In this document: positions 38,121 through 51,773 of the stretch, one piece after another | How the letters are laid out: each line of letters starts with the position of its first letter | Numbering within the stretch: the stretch's first letter is position 1 | Assembly (NCBI GenBank): GCA_000231825.2 | Contig: JH720296.1 | Span: 1-64,000 of the forward strand | Reading direction: 5' to 3' | Length of the DNA stretch: 64,000 bases | DNA from: Tetrahymena elliotti 4EA | Lineage: Eukaryota; Ciliophora; Oligohymenophorea; Hymenostomatida; Tetrahymenidae | Translations under genes and position numbers: made by a program | The notes under the pieces: generated by a model | What the model was told of the DNA's origin: nothing | Seen by the model: the letters and a program-made list of their open reading frames with translations, nothing else | The model's database searches: none

Positions 38121-39188
38121 TTTTTAAATAAATAAGGTTGATTAGATTTAATATTTTTTTTATTTCAATTAAATTTAAATTATTTATTAGAGTATCTTTC
38201 CAAATAATCTTGGAATCTTAAAGTAATCTCTTAGAAAGAATCTAGAATAAATTTTTGTTTTAATTATCCCAAATTTGTTTTTCAGATTCTCATTATTAGA
38301 TAGATTACAATAAAACCCCTTAACAGGAAATAAATTCAGGTAAAAAATTATTAGAATAGCTAAAATTTTATTCTCTACATATTTCCTTACAATGATCTTC
38401 AAAGATTTTTATATTTCTTTAATTTTTCTCTTTTCTTTTTGGATAAAAGGCATAAATTTATTACACATTTTATACTAATATTTAAAAATTAAAAGAAATT
38501 CTATTCAAATGTGTTGAGTCAATAAATATAATAGATATGATAATCAAAATAAATACCTAAAAAGTTAATAAATTTATAGGAGCAAAAGCTCTCTTGTTCT
38601 AAAATATATTTTTTTAGTACTTATTTTTTTTAATAATAAAGGTTAGCAACATTAATTTTATTCTTTTTTGGGATTTATTTATATGTTAGTATAATCTTAT
38701 TGATAATTTTTTAAAGAAGATTATCTATTTTTTTGAAAAATCTATTTTATTAAATTTTAACTTTTCTATTCTTTCAAAAAATTTAATTTATAAAGTCTAT
38801 ATTTTTAATTAAAAATCAATTCATTTGTGTTCAGTCAAAAAATAAGGATTTAATAATAAAATTTAAAAGCTCAACTTAAATAAACAAAAATTTATTTAAG
38901 AAAATAATTTAAACATTTTAGATTTTAGTTTAATAATATTAGCAGTATTATTATTTTTATGAATAAAACCTTAAATCAATTTAATTGGCAAACAAACATA
39001 AAATCTAATTGAATTAATTTGTTTGATAACAATCAATATATTTTTTGACCAATCTTTATATCAATAATACTTGTTTAATTCAAATATTGAGTAAAAAAAC
39101 CAGCAACCAAAATCTTAAATTCTTTTGCTTTATAAAAATTAAATTTTAACACATTTATTTGATCAAATCTAATAAAAAGTTTTTAAAA
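38121..39188. other. Intergenic between divergent genes
   Basis: 1.07-kb AT-rich spacer serving as promoter region for the oxidoreductase and SNARE genes. A 71-codon minus-strand frame at 38187-38402 has no recognisable content and I do not call it. Confidence 0.55.
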
Positions 39189-39967
39189 ATGATTAAGTAT
39201 GCACTTATTTCTAGAGGATCTTTAATTCTAGCTGATTATACAGACTAGGAAACTGATTTTGCAGCTATTTCAAAAAAAATTCTCATCAAGTAAAATAAAA
39301 ACTCATAGAAATAGCTTTTTATAAAGGATGATTATATATTTTGCTTCTTTGGACATTAGGAATAAACTTTTCTTTGTGTTTGTGATAATCAAGATAAATT
39401 CAAATAAATAGCATTTCAATTTTTAGATTAGCTCAAAGAGGCATATATTTAAGAACTAGATTATGGAAAGGATGTTGAAAATACAGGAAAAAGTTAACAA
39501 GCAATACTATCACTGATGATAAAGAATTTAATTGTATGAAATTATTATATTGCCAAATATTAATATCAAATATAATAAAAGGAGGAATATAACAAAGGTG
39601 AAACTGTAGTGAAGTCACTTTAGCATTTAGCTAAATTAGAAAAAGATTTAGAATAAGTGAATGAAATAGCAAAATAAAGTATAGGTACTTACCTTTGATA
39701 TAGATTTATTTAATGACTTATCAAAAAAAAATGTATTGCTAAATGTTTTATTAACTATGTTTAATTTTAAAATTAGATAAATTAATGGACAGAGAACTTA
39801 AAATTGGTAATATTGAGGAAAAGTCAAAATATCTTTCGATATCATCTAACGAGCTTAAATATAATGCAAAGAGATTGAAAAAAAAGATGGAAGGTTCTAG
39901 TGGCATTAACTATTATTTAGTCATTATAATTATTTTAGTAAATTTTTTTTACGTTTTTGAAAACTAG
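39189..39967 (+). CDS. Longin-type R-SNARE (VAMP7-like)
   Basis: Three exons (39189-39533, 39582-39684, 39777-39967) encode 212 aa. Residues 1-115 have the longin fold signature: MIKYALISRGSLILADYTD at the start and DYIFCFFGHQEQTFLCVCD in the middle. A SNARE helix follows (about 118-185), beginning EEYNKGETVVKSLQHLAKLE, with the ionic zero-layer Arg155 in LMDRELKIGNIEEKS. A basic juxtamembrane stretch AKRLKKKMEGS and a C-terminal membrane anchor YYLVIIIILVNFFYVF end the protein. This is the arrangement of VAMP7/Ykt6-class R-SNAREs; the membrane anchor makes it VAMP7-type and not Ykt6. It should sit on vesicle or endolysosomal membranes and pair with Q-SNAREs to drive fusion. The first intron's acceptor could also be 3 bases later, removing one Glu. 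Confidence 0.92.
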
Positions 39968-40759
39968 TTGGTTAATTAATTAATTAATTGTTTTTACACT
40001 AGGTATTTTTCGCAATATATAAATACATTCTTTGAATCCTAAAAAACTAGATAAATCCATCAAACCATTCATTCACTCTTATCACTAGAATACGAAAAAT
40101 TGAATAAGATATTGTATTTTTATAAAATTAATAAAATGTAATAAAATTATTAATTGATTATCTATCAGACTATCAGACAAAAAATTTATTCAAAAAAGAT
40201 TCTTTTGATCCAAAATAAATCATTAAATATTCTTTCTTTAAAATATTAAACTTATTCAATATGTACCAATCAAACTACAATTATAAATAAAATTACCTTA
40301 TTTAATTTTTAAGAAATCTGTAATTAGCCTATAAGGTTATATCAACAGAAAATGTATTTTTAATTTTTTAAGCATGCTTTCTTTATTTAAATTAGCTTAG
40401 ATTCCTTATTTAATATTGTATTGGACCACTATTATTTATTAAATTCATCAATTAAGAAGTTTGAATAAATTATTTTTTTGATTTGATATTTTCTTCCAAA
40501 ATATTTTTGAAATAAAATCAGATTTATTTTAATTTGTTGAATTAAAGAAATGATAATATTTTATGCATTCAAATATTTATTATTTAAACATGTTGTTTTT
40601 AAGATAATCTTACTACAAATCATACTTGAAAAGAAATTTAATATTTAGTAAGAAGACCTTTTTTGTGAGAATAAATAGATTTTAATTTTAAATTGCTTTT
40701 CATACTTGTTAAATGATGAAATACAAAACATGAAAATAATGAATTTTCCTAGGTTAGTC
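39968..40759. other. Intergenic between convergent genes
   Basis: AT-rich spacer following the SNARE gene; contains short ATTA repeats just after the stop codon. Nothing else seen. Confidence 0.6.
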
Positions 40760-41434
40760 TCAATTTTATTTTAACAACTAAGCTATGCTATTAATAGCAT
40801 CATTATAATCTTCTTTAAAGTATATATTATTCTTTTAGTTATACAGATTAGAGAGATTATCCCATTTGGATTTTTCACTGCAAATATATGCTACTTTTAG
40901 TAAATGCTATTTCATTACAGATATAACATTAGATTGAGATTCTATATGTAATCTAGGGTTTAATTATCTTAAAACAGATTAGATACCTTCTGTAGTCTTA
41001 CTATTTATAAAGCTAGCTTTTTTGAATTGTTCCTTTAAAGATTCAACTAATTTTTATGTTATTTCATCACAATTATCAGTAGAATAAACAAATAAAATCT
41101 AATTGTCATCAAAAACATGCTTAATTTAAGAAATGAATAGAGATATTTCAATGGGAGATTTCAAAAGACCATTTAAATGGAATGTTACCTTCTTCTTTTG
41201 ATTATTATTTACTTCATTTTACTTTTACTAGCTCATTTCAGCTAGAATCTTAGTATATGTGCTATATTGAGAATTCATGTTATTTTAGATGCTTGATAAT
41301 TGCTACTTTTTAGAAGATTCATTTAGCTTGTTTTGCATATTATTTTAGTCATTTTTTTTGCCTGATGAATTAGGGATCAAGAAGAATATTGAAAAAAGCA
41401 CTGCAAAAAAGATTGAAAAAATCACCCAGAACAT
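40760..41434 (-). CDS. Small protein with N-terminal membrane anchor, 224 aa
   Basis: A single exon of 225 codons from ATG at 41434 to TGA at 40760-40762. Residues 2-24 are strongly hydrophobic (FWVIFSIFFAVLFSIFFLIP), either a signal peptide or a signal anchor; no clear cleavage site follows, so an anchor is more likely. A polar N/Q/S/K stretch runs to about residue 75. The rest looks folded, with KKVTFHLNGLLKSPIEISLF, IKHVFDDNQILFVYSTDNCD and VMKQHLLKVAYICSEKSKWD, alternating strands and helices. I recognise no family. The gene is divergently paired, 732 bp apart, with the very large repeat-protein gene, which may mean shared regulation. Confidence 0.78.
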
Positions 41435-42166
41435 AATGTCAGAAAATCTATATTTTGTTTATTGCTTCCTCCTATTTTATATTATATTTTTTTATTAAAT
41501 TTCAAGTAAATTCTTTAATTTTTTCTAAATTAATTTTTTTTAATTTTTAAGAAATTTTAGTGAAATTTAACTAGACTATAATCTTTTTTTAATTTACGAA
41601 ACCAGATGGAAGCTTTAGATTTTCTTAAAGAATTTGATTATAAAAAGCTTGATTAATTAATAATAATATGGCATATTTCATCATTTTTTTATTCGCAAAA
41701 CACATAGACAAAGTTTTTAATTTGAAGTCTTAAACCAGCTGAAAAAAGTGATTTTTAATTCTAAAAATTATTTATTTTGAGGAGAATTAGTATTTAAATT
41801 TGAAATAAGAATAAAGCTTAATTTATTAGAATTATTAATGAATGATGTATTTTTTGGTAGATTTTATCCAAACTGAATTTATATTAAATTGAAAATGAAT
41901 AAGCACCTTTGTATCAAATAGAATTATAAAAATTATCTTTGTTTGTTTATTACTATGATTGAATATTTTTGAATTCATTTTAAAACGAATATATAATTAC
42001 TATCAATCAACTGTTTAATAATTCTGAATTTCAATTATTTTATTATTTTTATTAATTGTTTATTATTTTTCATTCTATTCAAGTTGTTATTTATGTAAAT
42101 TTAAAAAAGGATACTGAAAAAAATTTTTACTAAATTAACAAAGCAGATATTTTTTAGCACATAGAT
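41435..42166. other. Intergenic between divergent genes
   Basis: AT-rich promoter region between the anchored protein and the giant gene. Nothing recognised. Confidence 0.6.
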
Positions 42167-45100
42167 ATGGCTTATAATAAAGCTTAAAAACATAATAATT
42201 TTTAAACAGAATACAAGGAGCATTATATAGTGGATGAATAGGATTTTTAAGGTTAATAGCAGCTATCATCATCATAGCAAAGTTAAGGTGTTTAAAATTA
42301 TATTAACTAATTGATTGCAGAAGTCAGAGTTTATGATAAAGTTGCTTTCACATTTGGAGATTAAAATAGCATATTTCAATAGGATATTTCTACTCCAAGC
42401 GTAAATCAAGGTTAATAAATTTTAAATCAATCATAAGCATAAAGCTCCCAAAAATAAACTCCTGCAATACTTACTCTTGAATTCGAAATACCTAGAAACG
42501 CTATTATTTCAGTAACCTTTTTTATTTGATATAAATGTTGATACAATTTAAAAAATTTTTGAAATTTTAAACAAAAAGAATATGGTATTTGCATCTTAGT
42601 AACCAGCGTTTAGTAGGAGTAATTTTAAATGCTTAAATATAGAGGCGTTTGTTTAAGAAACAAAAAGTACCCAAAGAATGCTATAAATTAGTGAAAACGA
42701 AAGTGATGAAGATAAGCAGTAAATAATTGATTTGTTTTGATAATTGATGATATAGTAGAATTTAGAATTGATTTAAATATTATTGCAGAATTCTTACAAA
42801 ATAAGCTTTTTGAGAAAATAATTTTATCAAAATTTTAAATTAGGTTAAAAATAGATGCTATTGGCCTTTCAAAAAAGTTTAGAGTTTAGTTTTTGTGTAT
42901 GAGTTATAGCATTCTTGATGTAGCAATTAAATTTGAAAAAAATGAAAGTTTAGATTTTTCAGAAGAAGCATGCAATTTCTTAAAAGTATTATTTGGAGGT
43001 AATATTTCTGAAACAATAAATTATTATTAAGAAAAAATATTTCAATTAATACTTTTTAATTGTTTTTTATTTTAAATAAAGAATAAGATCACTCTAACAC
43101 TAGCAGATTATTAGAGAAAGATGATGTAAAGTTAGTTTTAGTCAAATTCAAAACATAAAATTTATTTTAATTTTTAGATGATTAATTTGTTCAAAATATG
43201 CTTCGATTCTATTAAAATTTATGGCTATTAATTAAATGTCAGTCCTTTAGCTAGTTAGGTAGATTTTATATCAATTTTAGCATTTAATTAAAAAATTTTT
43301 TAAATATTTTTAGTGTTTATCTTTGTTAAATATTTCTCATATTTTGAGAAAAAGTGGAAGAGTAGATGATGCAATTGAATGTGAAATTTTGCTTGGCCTA
43401 AGCATGTTAAGCTCTAGGAAATATATACAAGCTTCAGAAATTTTGAAAAAATGTTCTTAGCATTTCATATAAAAATATAAACAAACAAACTAATCAGAAT
43501 TTAATCTATTATTTTTTTGTAAAAATTATTTTTATGGCATTTATTAAAAATTTGAATAAAAATGTATTCATTAAAAATAGAAGGAAAGCAACATTTTTTA
43601 GATAATACTCCTAAAATGAAAAAATCTAATAAAGAATAAATATAAAAACAAAAAAATGAAGATATTGGTTAAATAAGTGGAAATAATACATCAGTCTAAG
43701 GGAGCAAAAGAGGAATAGTAGGTTCAAGTGGAAATAGTTATCACAGTTATTCAGAATAGCAATGTATAGGTACAAATAATAAATATTTATTAAGAGCTGC
43801 AAAAATGGAGCTTTTAGTCGCTGACTCCATAAATCACCCATCCATGATCATAGAGAAGCTGTAAGGTAGTTTTAAATATTATTATAAAATTAAATTTGTT
43901 ATAATCCTTAACTAAATTTCAACAAATATAATCTATATAAAGGCAAGTTGAAATAAAAACAGACAATTTATTAATAATTAATTTACTTATTCTCTAAAAA
44001 AAAATAGCTTATTAGAGAGCAACAGAATACTTCACAAATTAATAATACAAAGAAATTGATTTTTAAGGTTCTTATGATGTTTATTCTGGTTTATTATAAC
44101 TCTGTCCTTTTTTATGTAAATTTCTTGTGAAAACTCTCTCTGATACTTTTGAACCTATTAAACTTGCTGGCATAAGAGGTTTGGAGTTCTTAATTGAGTA
44201 CTTGGGTTGTACTTTAGGAAATTACTTACCACAAATTCTTTTAGAAATTTTCAAAACATATCCTTCTATGAACGATTTATCAACTGAGTAAACATAAAAC
44301 CAATCATTTATTGATAGTTAAATAGGTAGTGAAAATATATCTTCGATAAGTGGCTATAATAATTAAAAATAATAAAAAAATACATAAGATTCAAATAGAA
44401 ATAGGTCACATGCTTTCATAGAAGGTATAAATACAATTTTTTCTAAATTTAAAAATAATTTTTTTTATAACTACTAGGAATAGGCCCATAAATTCAATAA
44501 GAGCAAAAAAATTATCCTTCAAATAGTGATTAACAAAATACACTTCTCAAGAGTTAAAATTTAATTAATTTTAAGATAATTATTGACATGTACCATCATC
44601 TTTTAGAGAGTTTTCTTAATGTTCTGGCCAGTGCAAGCTCTTAAATACTTAGAGTGATATTTTCTGATGTGATTATCAATAATCTATTTAAGCAAGAAGT
44701 AAACCCTGAATTAAAAGTTTATTGCATTAGAGTGACTGAAAAAATACTTGCTATTTGTTAAGGAGATATTGAAGTAAATAAAATTTTTTAATTTTTGTTT
44801 TTAGATTAAATCTTGTTTAATCTAGGTTAGCCCTTAAATTATTAATGAAGTTATAATTCTATTAGAAGAAATGAACACAAAACCTAATGTAAATGTTAAT
44901 CTTAAATTTCATGTAAATAAGTTGTGGGAATCGATAAAGCTAAAATACATCTATAATATGGGAAGTTAATAAATGAATAAAGTAAAATTAATTCAAAAGT
45001 TTTAAGTTTTTTTTAAATTTAATTTTGTTAAAAAAGCTTATTGAGTGGATTGCAAACAATCTTATTTAACTATCAGAAAATGAAAACTTTTAAAATTTTA

Positions 45101-48100
45101 GCTTTCTATATCATTTACTTGATATTACATCTGTAATTTGCTACAAATAAAATGGACCAGGTATATAGAAAAAGAATAATCTGATAAATACAAGCAGAAG
45201 TTAAAAAGAAATTCCTTTTAACTCTCCTTTTTAGGATAAAAGCAACCCGATTACACCTACAAATTTATAAAATGGCCTTAGCTAATAGAATAATAATTAA
45301 AAAACTAACTCGAGCTAAATTTTGACAACTTAGAATTATAATTAAAGCTAAGACTATGAATCTCATAATGTAATTATGAAATTTTATTTTAAACTTAAAA
45401 ATTAGCAGGCTGCTTTGATAGTCAATTAAAATGAATTAGTTAACATAGAATATCTACTAAAGCCTCTTATCATCTGGGTTGAAAACTCTCTACAGTACCA
45501 AACAAAATTAGAATTATTTAGAAGTATTTGGTAAGTGCTTATTGAAGTACTTATTTCTTTAAGCAATTCAGCCAATAGTTAAAAATAATACCCTTAAAAT
45601 TTAGAAAGAATGCAAGTATAATAAATTTAAAATTTACAAGATAATTTTAATAAAAACTCAGATTACACTTCAATATTTTTAAATAATAAAACTCTAAAGC
45701 AATTAAATTGTTTAACAATAGCTGATATTTCACTTCCATTGCTATAAAAAATAAATCAACATATCTAAAATTAACAACCAAATGAAAAAATGCTTCAATT
45801 TCTAGTTATAATTACTAATTCACTACTACAATTTCCATAAGAGTCTTAAACTATTTTATTTTTTTTCCTATAATTTTTTGAATCTTATGTCTAATGTATT
45901 CCTCATTCTATTTATGATGAAACTTTTATTATTTTTGATAACCTTTGTGACATAGTTGCGCCTAAAAATTTTACACCTCATTTAATAGAAGTAATTTACC
46001 ATCATTATTGAGTATAAAAAATTTAATTATTTTTATTGTTTAGTAATGTATAAATATGTTGCTCGATTAATATACAGTTAAAGGGAAGGCTCATAGAAAG
46101 AGTAAAGATAAATTTATTCAAGTTATCTTATCAACTAGATAGAATTTATATGAAGCCCTCTAAAAGCTTCTTTTTGAGAATTAAGAACTATTAATAATAA
46201 CCAAAAAAAAAAATGATACAAAATTATGCTCTTAAATGTAAGAACTTTTTAGTGAAAAGTTAAGTTTAGTAAGCGAATTATTTTCATAATTAAATAAAGA
46301 AAATTTTTTTGTTATTGAAGAACTAATTTAATCAAATAAATTACAGAAACTTATTCTCGATTTAATCAATTCAAGAAATTCAAAGAGCAGGTTAAAAGGC
46401 CTGAATATTTTAAAAGTGTTATTTGAGTAATACCTAGAGGTTTATTCATATACAATTAAACCAATTTAAAAATTGAATCGCTAAGATGCTTATTTCATTA
46501 AACTAATGTTAATTTGCTTGAAAAGAGGTCTTGAAAATGAGAGGGATAGCAAATTACAATTTAATGCTCTACTCATTTTAGACTAATTTTTTTAGCACCT
46601 ATTTAAAGGGCCTAATCTCTAACAAGAAATTAAATAATCAACAATAGAGAAAAGTAATCAAATATAAAATAATTAAAACCTTCCAAATATAGTAAACGCA
46701 GATTAAATAGAAAATCTTATAAATTTATAAAATCAAAATGTAAATTTTTTATTATTTTGAGTAAAATAATTCAATTATTAATATTAATAAAACAGATAGA
46801 ATTCGATAGTGATGAATATCTTTAATTTAGACAAAAAGAAATTCTCAAGCTATGGCCAACAATTAGTATGTTAATAGATTCACCTTGGAGTAACATAAGA
46901 AGTATAGCATATGGTATCATTTGCTATTGGGTTAAAGATAGTAGTGTAAAAAAATTAATTTTTTATTTTTAAATAAAAACACTTTTTTGTTTTTAAAAAA
47001 GGGCTTGGGTGAAAAGAAATTTTTGAGTTATTTAATTAATACCCTTTAAAGTTTATTAACTTCTAAAGAAAGCGAATGCAGGACTGGTGGACTCAATATT
47101 TTAGGAAGTGTTTGTGGATTGGGCTTTAATTTTGATTAGCTATAAAATGATTTCTAAGATAATAAAAATTTTATTGAGTTTTTTAGAAGACATAGTGATT
47201 TAATTCCATACTCACTATGGGAGACTGTTTATGATATGCAATTTGATTGGGATTAAACAAATTAAGCTGCTTCTATTATTTTGGTTTAACTTTGTGCACC
47301 AAAAGATTTTGTTAAAAATATTGTCAAAAATAGGTAGTCTGGATTAACATTTAAAATAACTTCAAGGGCGAGCTAATAAATGATGATTTAAAACAATCAA
47401 GTAAATAAATTTTCTTAATTATGTAGATAGTAATTTAATTATAATAAAGCACAAAATGAATGAAACAAATTTAATAAGCATGGCTTAATAATGGAATATA
47501 ATAAAATCTAAAAGCTAACAAACTGATGTATGGCAACTAAACAGTAATTTTTTTAAAAAATGAATAAAAATTTCTAATAAAATTTTGTAGATAAAGAATA
47601 TTAAATAGATGATTATTTAGAAGACTAGTATGTTTTCTGGATATCTTAACTGGAAAAAGAGGATATTATGGAGCTGATTTCTATGTTTAAAAATGAATTT
47701 AAACCACCATAAACTCTTTGGATTGAAAGAGTGAACTACAATATGGAAGAGTCTAAGTAAGAAGAAATTGATTAAAATTACTCTTGGATAGATGAAAAAT
47801 AGACTTTTGATGGCTTCAAATGTAATTTTTTTTTAGTTGGAATAAACTTTAAATTCATTAATTTTTAGAGTTTGGGTTAGATAAAGAAGAAGAGATTCTC
47901 GATTTAGATGATTTAGGTATTATTGAAGTCGATGACGAGGAATGGAATGAATATGATGTCGTAGACTCAGATAATACAAGAAGAAAAATTCCAAATTTAA
48001 AATAAAAAATTAATAATATTTCTCCTCAGCTTTAAATTAGAGATAAAAGCCCTTCAATGAGAGTAGTTAGAAAAGGCAAATTATAATAATAACAAAATCT

Positions 48101-51100
48101 TATTAGTGATACAGGAGCTGATTCTTTTTCTTAAAGGACTAACTCAAATAATGTAAAATTCATTTTTAGAAATTACTTTTTCTTTTTTTAAGCTTTTATT
48201 ATTTGATTTTAAAAGGAAAAAGAAATGAAATAACAATAAACTAAATCACCAGAAAAGGGAAATAATTAAATTTCAAGAAATTCTATTATTGAAGAAGAAT
48301 CTGGCGAGGATGTTAGCAGTTAAGATGAAATCAATCATTAAACGAATGATCCATATTCTGTAGTTGAGCAGTATCTATAAATAGATGATGGTGAAAATGT
48401 AAGAATAATAGATGAATTAGAATTGATGTAATTCCTAAAATAAAACAACTTAGCATTATAAAAAAGCAACAGCAACAGTAGTAATAATGCAAATAATACA
48501 AGTGAAGAAAAGTCTAAGAAAAAATAAAGCATTTTGCAATAAGGTTCTGCTAAATAATTTAAAATGTCAAATTATAAAAGCTAATAATCTTCATCATAAA
48601 ACTCATTTGTTAGCTAAGTATAATCTAATAGTGATAAGCTCAGGCCAAATACTCCTCCAATTTTAATTGAAGATTTACCTCAAACTTATTCAGAATAGAA
48701 TGAAGACGAATTTAATTCATAAAAATACACATTCAATAAGCTGAACTCAAATTAACTTTAATAGTTAAACAACAATAGAGGACATGAACACTCAAGTGAT
48801 TAGAAAAGCAGCATTGTCAGTTTTTCAAAAAATTCTTTTTTGCCATAATAAAAATCAGAAGAATACATATATTCTGATAGTGCAGAGAGCGATGATTATC
48901 AAGATATGTTTATAAAATAACAAGAATTTTTATTTAGATAATAAAAATAATAAAAATCTTAGCTAAACAACAATAGAGATATTCCAAATAGACCTCTCTC
49001 AGCTAAGTTAAAGAAAGAAGAAGCTATAATGACTAATAATGCTACTACAAGTAGTGCTTAAGGTCTTGGAGGATAACATTTTTATCAAAATTTTGAAATG
49101 CTCCCTCAATAATCATCTTCATTACCATCTATAGCCCAAGTAGCAGCAGGAAACAATAATTAACTCTCTTCCTAAAATTAATAAATAAATAAAAATTAAT
49201 TGACTAAAGGAGTATTACCTTAATAGTCTGCAAGTACAAAATCACTTAAATAGAGCATATAAAATTTAAAAAATAATCAATTACATGATGAATCCTCTGA
49301 AGATGAACAATTGAACATTTTAAAATCTAGATATTCTTCCTCCAAATAGGCTCTAACAAACAATTCAGATTTGAGTTAATAAAACGATAAAAAGTAGTAA
49401 ACATAATAAGTAACAATCTAAGACAAAAATAAATAAATTAAATCAGAAGTAAATCAACCTACAAGTTCTAAAAATAATTAACAAATAAGATACTTTTCTC
49501 CACCCAGGCCCTAATCTGGTTGCTTGAAGAAGAGTGATCTTAAATACATTAATGAACAAATGTATGAATCTAATTATAATGGAGCCTAAGAGAGTGAATT
49601 ACTGTCTTCACCTTTTGATCAAAATACTGATATAGTTAATTTAGACAGCCCTTCTCCTCCTTATAAAAATATATCATTAAACTAAGGCTAATAAGTTTTG
49701 CAAAACTCTTCAAATTTCATGAGATATTAGCAATAGTAGAGTGAGAACTTAAAAGAAAAAAATGATAATAAATCCAATTCAGAAAATAAAAGCAAATCTA
49801 AGGAAAATTCGAACTCGATGATGGCCTCTATTGGATGTTACTCTAACGATAGCAGTGAATAAAAAAATAATAACAACACTAGCATGAATGGAAATAATCA
49901 TAAAAGCAATAACTTAATAAAATAGTAAGTTTTATAAAATAATTTCATTTAAAATAATGAATAAAATGATTAACCACATAACCGAAATAGTTCTTATTAA
50001 GATTATGAAAAGATAAATAATTCAAATAGCAATAACATTTAAAATTCAGCTCACCAAAATAACAGCTAAAACACAAATAAGATTAATAATTAGTAGTAAG
50101 AATAGCATAAGTAAGTCAATTACAATTAAATTTAAAATAATTTATCTGGATAGGTAAAAGGAAACTATTTAAATGAAATAATACAAAATTTTGGTATTCC
50201 TGGATAAAATTCTTTTGATGAATAATATCAAGGAAAAGGTTAAAATTTAGAAAATAAAAATGAATTACAAAATAACATTTAAAATACTGAATAATTATTA
50301 TAAGAAGCACAATCTGGTTAAATAAGTGAAAGAGGTTTATTTTAAGAATAGACTAATAATAGTATCTCTGCTGCATAAGGGAGCTTTTCATACTTGAACA
50401 TATCTTAATTTTAAACTTATTAAAATCCCTTAACATCAGTATCTTAAGCCTAAGCTACTCAGCAGATTGCGAATAGCACAAGTACTAATCCAAATCCAAA
50501 TAACAAATTCATATCAGAAAAAATAAATATAAATAGATTAGTATCTGTACCAAGCAATTATAGAGCACACTTTGGTACAAACTCTTCACTAAGTGGAATC
50601 TACCCTAATAGTAATACTTTTAATGTAAATTATAATTAGAATAGTAGTAACTCTAACTAAATTTTTAATACAACACTAAATGCAACACTAAATTAAAATT
50701 AATCAATTTAGTAGCACAACAACACTTTGGTTTCTCATAATTCTGCTAGCAATTTATTCAAGAATGTTGCTTTAAATAATAGTAACTAGCAACTTACTTC
50801 ACATACATTGCCAGTGAAACCAAATGGATAGATTTAATCATCTAGGAGTAAGGATAGATTGTTAAAGAAATTAATGGAAAACAATATCGATTTTAATGAT
50901 CTAAAAAGTGTATGGAAAATGAGTAGTGAAATTAAGAATATTAGTCAGCACCACAACCACAGTCATAGTAGTAATTAAAACCATCTTCTCAGCTAAAATA
51001 CTTAGAATATAAATTATCCATCTAACTAATAATATTCTCATCTCCAATAGAATTCTTCAGCAGCAAAATAATTTGCAATTCATTATAACCCTCATCAAAA

Positions 51101-51773
51101 TTAGTAGGAAATAATATTTGCAAATAAAGATAATAGAGCTTATGAAAGTGTATAAAGCTTCTATAATGAGTAGAGTTAAAGCTAGGCTAATACCATAAGT
51201 AAGTTCTAAAGGAGTAATTCTTTAGGAAGAAACCAATTAAAAACTAGTACATCTACTTCTAATTTACTTACACCTTTGTAACTGCCAATATAGCCTAACA
51301 CTAAGCTCAAAAAAGACTCAAGAAAAAAAAAAATAAAAAAAAAAATTGAAAAGCTCACATAAAACTCTAGTGGTAAAAATCATTTTCAAACAAACAATGC
51401 TCTTTTTATGACTACTTCTTAGTCTCAATAAAATACTGCAAGAAACCATCACTAAGTTCAACAATATGATAAGAAGGGAGGAAATAATGGAGTACATTCT
51501 GAAAGAAGTATGAATATTTAAGATAACTAACTCGCATATAAAAAGAATCAATTAACAGCACAAGTTGCACAAAATAATATATCAATAAATAGTCCTTAAA
51601 GAAAAAGTTTGTAATCTTCACCTAGCTAAGAAGTAGGTAATTTTTCTGTAGAAAAGAAAAGCAAGAGAAATAGCAAAACTAAGATATTGGAAAAAGCGCT
51701 AAATAACTTGTAATAAAATCTTGTATAAAAGCAAGGAAATATTTAGAATCAAGAAGAGTAGTAAGATTTGTGA
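42167..51773 (+). CDS. Giant helical-repeat (ARM/HEAT-like) protein with N/Q/S-rich tail, 2855 aa
   Basis: My hand splicing gives 18 exons with 17 introns of 45-142 bp: 42167-42511, 42579-42718, 42766-42998, 43082-43125, 43178-43258, 43314-43518, 43581-43865, 44008-44424, 44478-44773, 44826-44981, 45037-45990, 46044-46739, 46796-46945, 47002-47400, 47450-47543, 47591-47821, 47869-48152, 48216-51773. They total 8568 coding bases with every phase matching. Residues ~1-1600 are rich in paired amphipathic helices, for example LAGIRGLEFLIEYLGCTLGN, RSIAYGIICYWVKDSSG and AASIILVQLCAPKDFVKN, typical of ARM/HEAT solenoids. An acidic block ILDLDDLGIIEVDDEEWNE follows. The last exon alone encodes 1186 codons of N/Q/S-rich low-complexity protein. 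I recognise no named family. Large ARM scaffolds such as rotatin or STK36 look similar in style only. A scaffold role is inference. Confidence 0.78.

Noticed and set aside
47401..47590. Possible boundary between two genes inside the giant gene
   Set aside because: A small exon 47450-47543 joins both sides with matching phases (0 in, 1 out), so a single gene is the simpler reading; RNA evidence would settle it.
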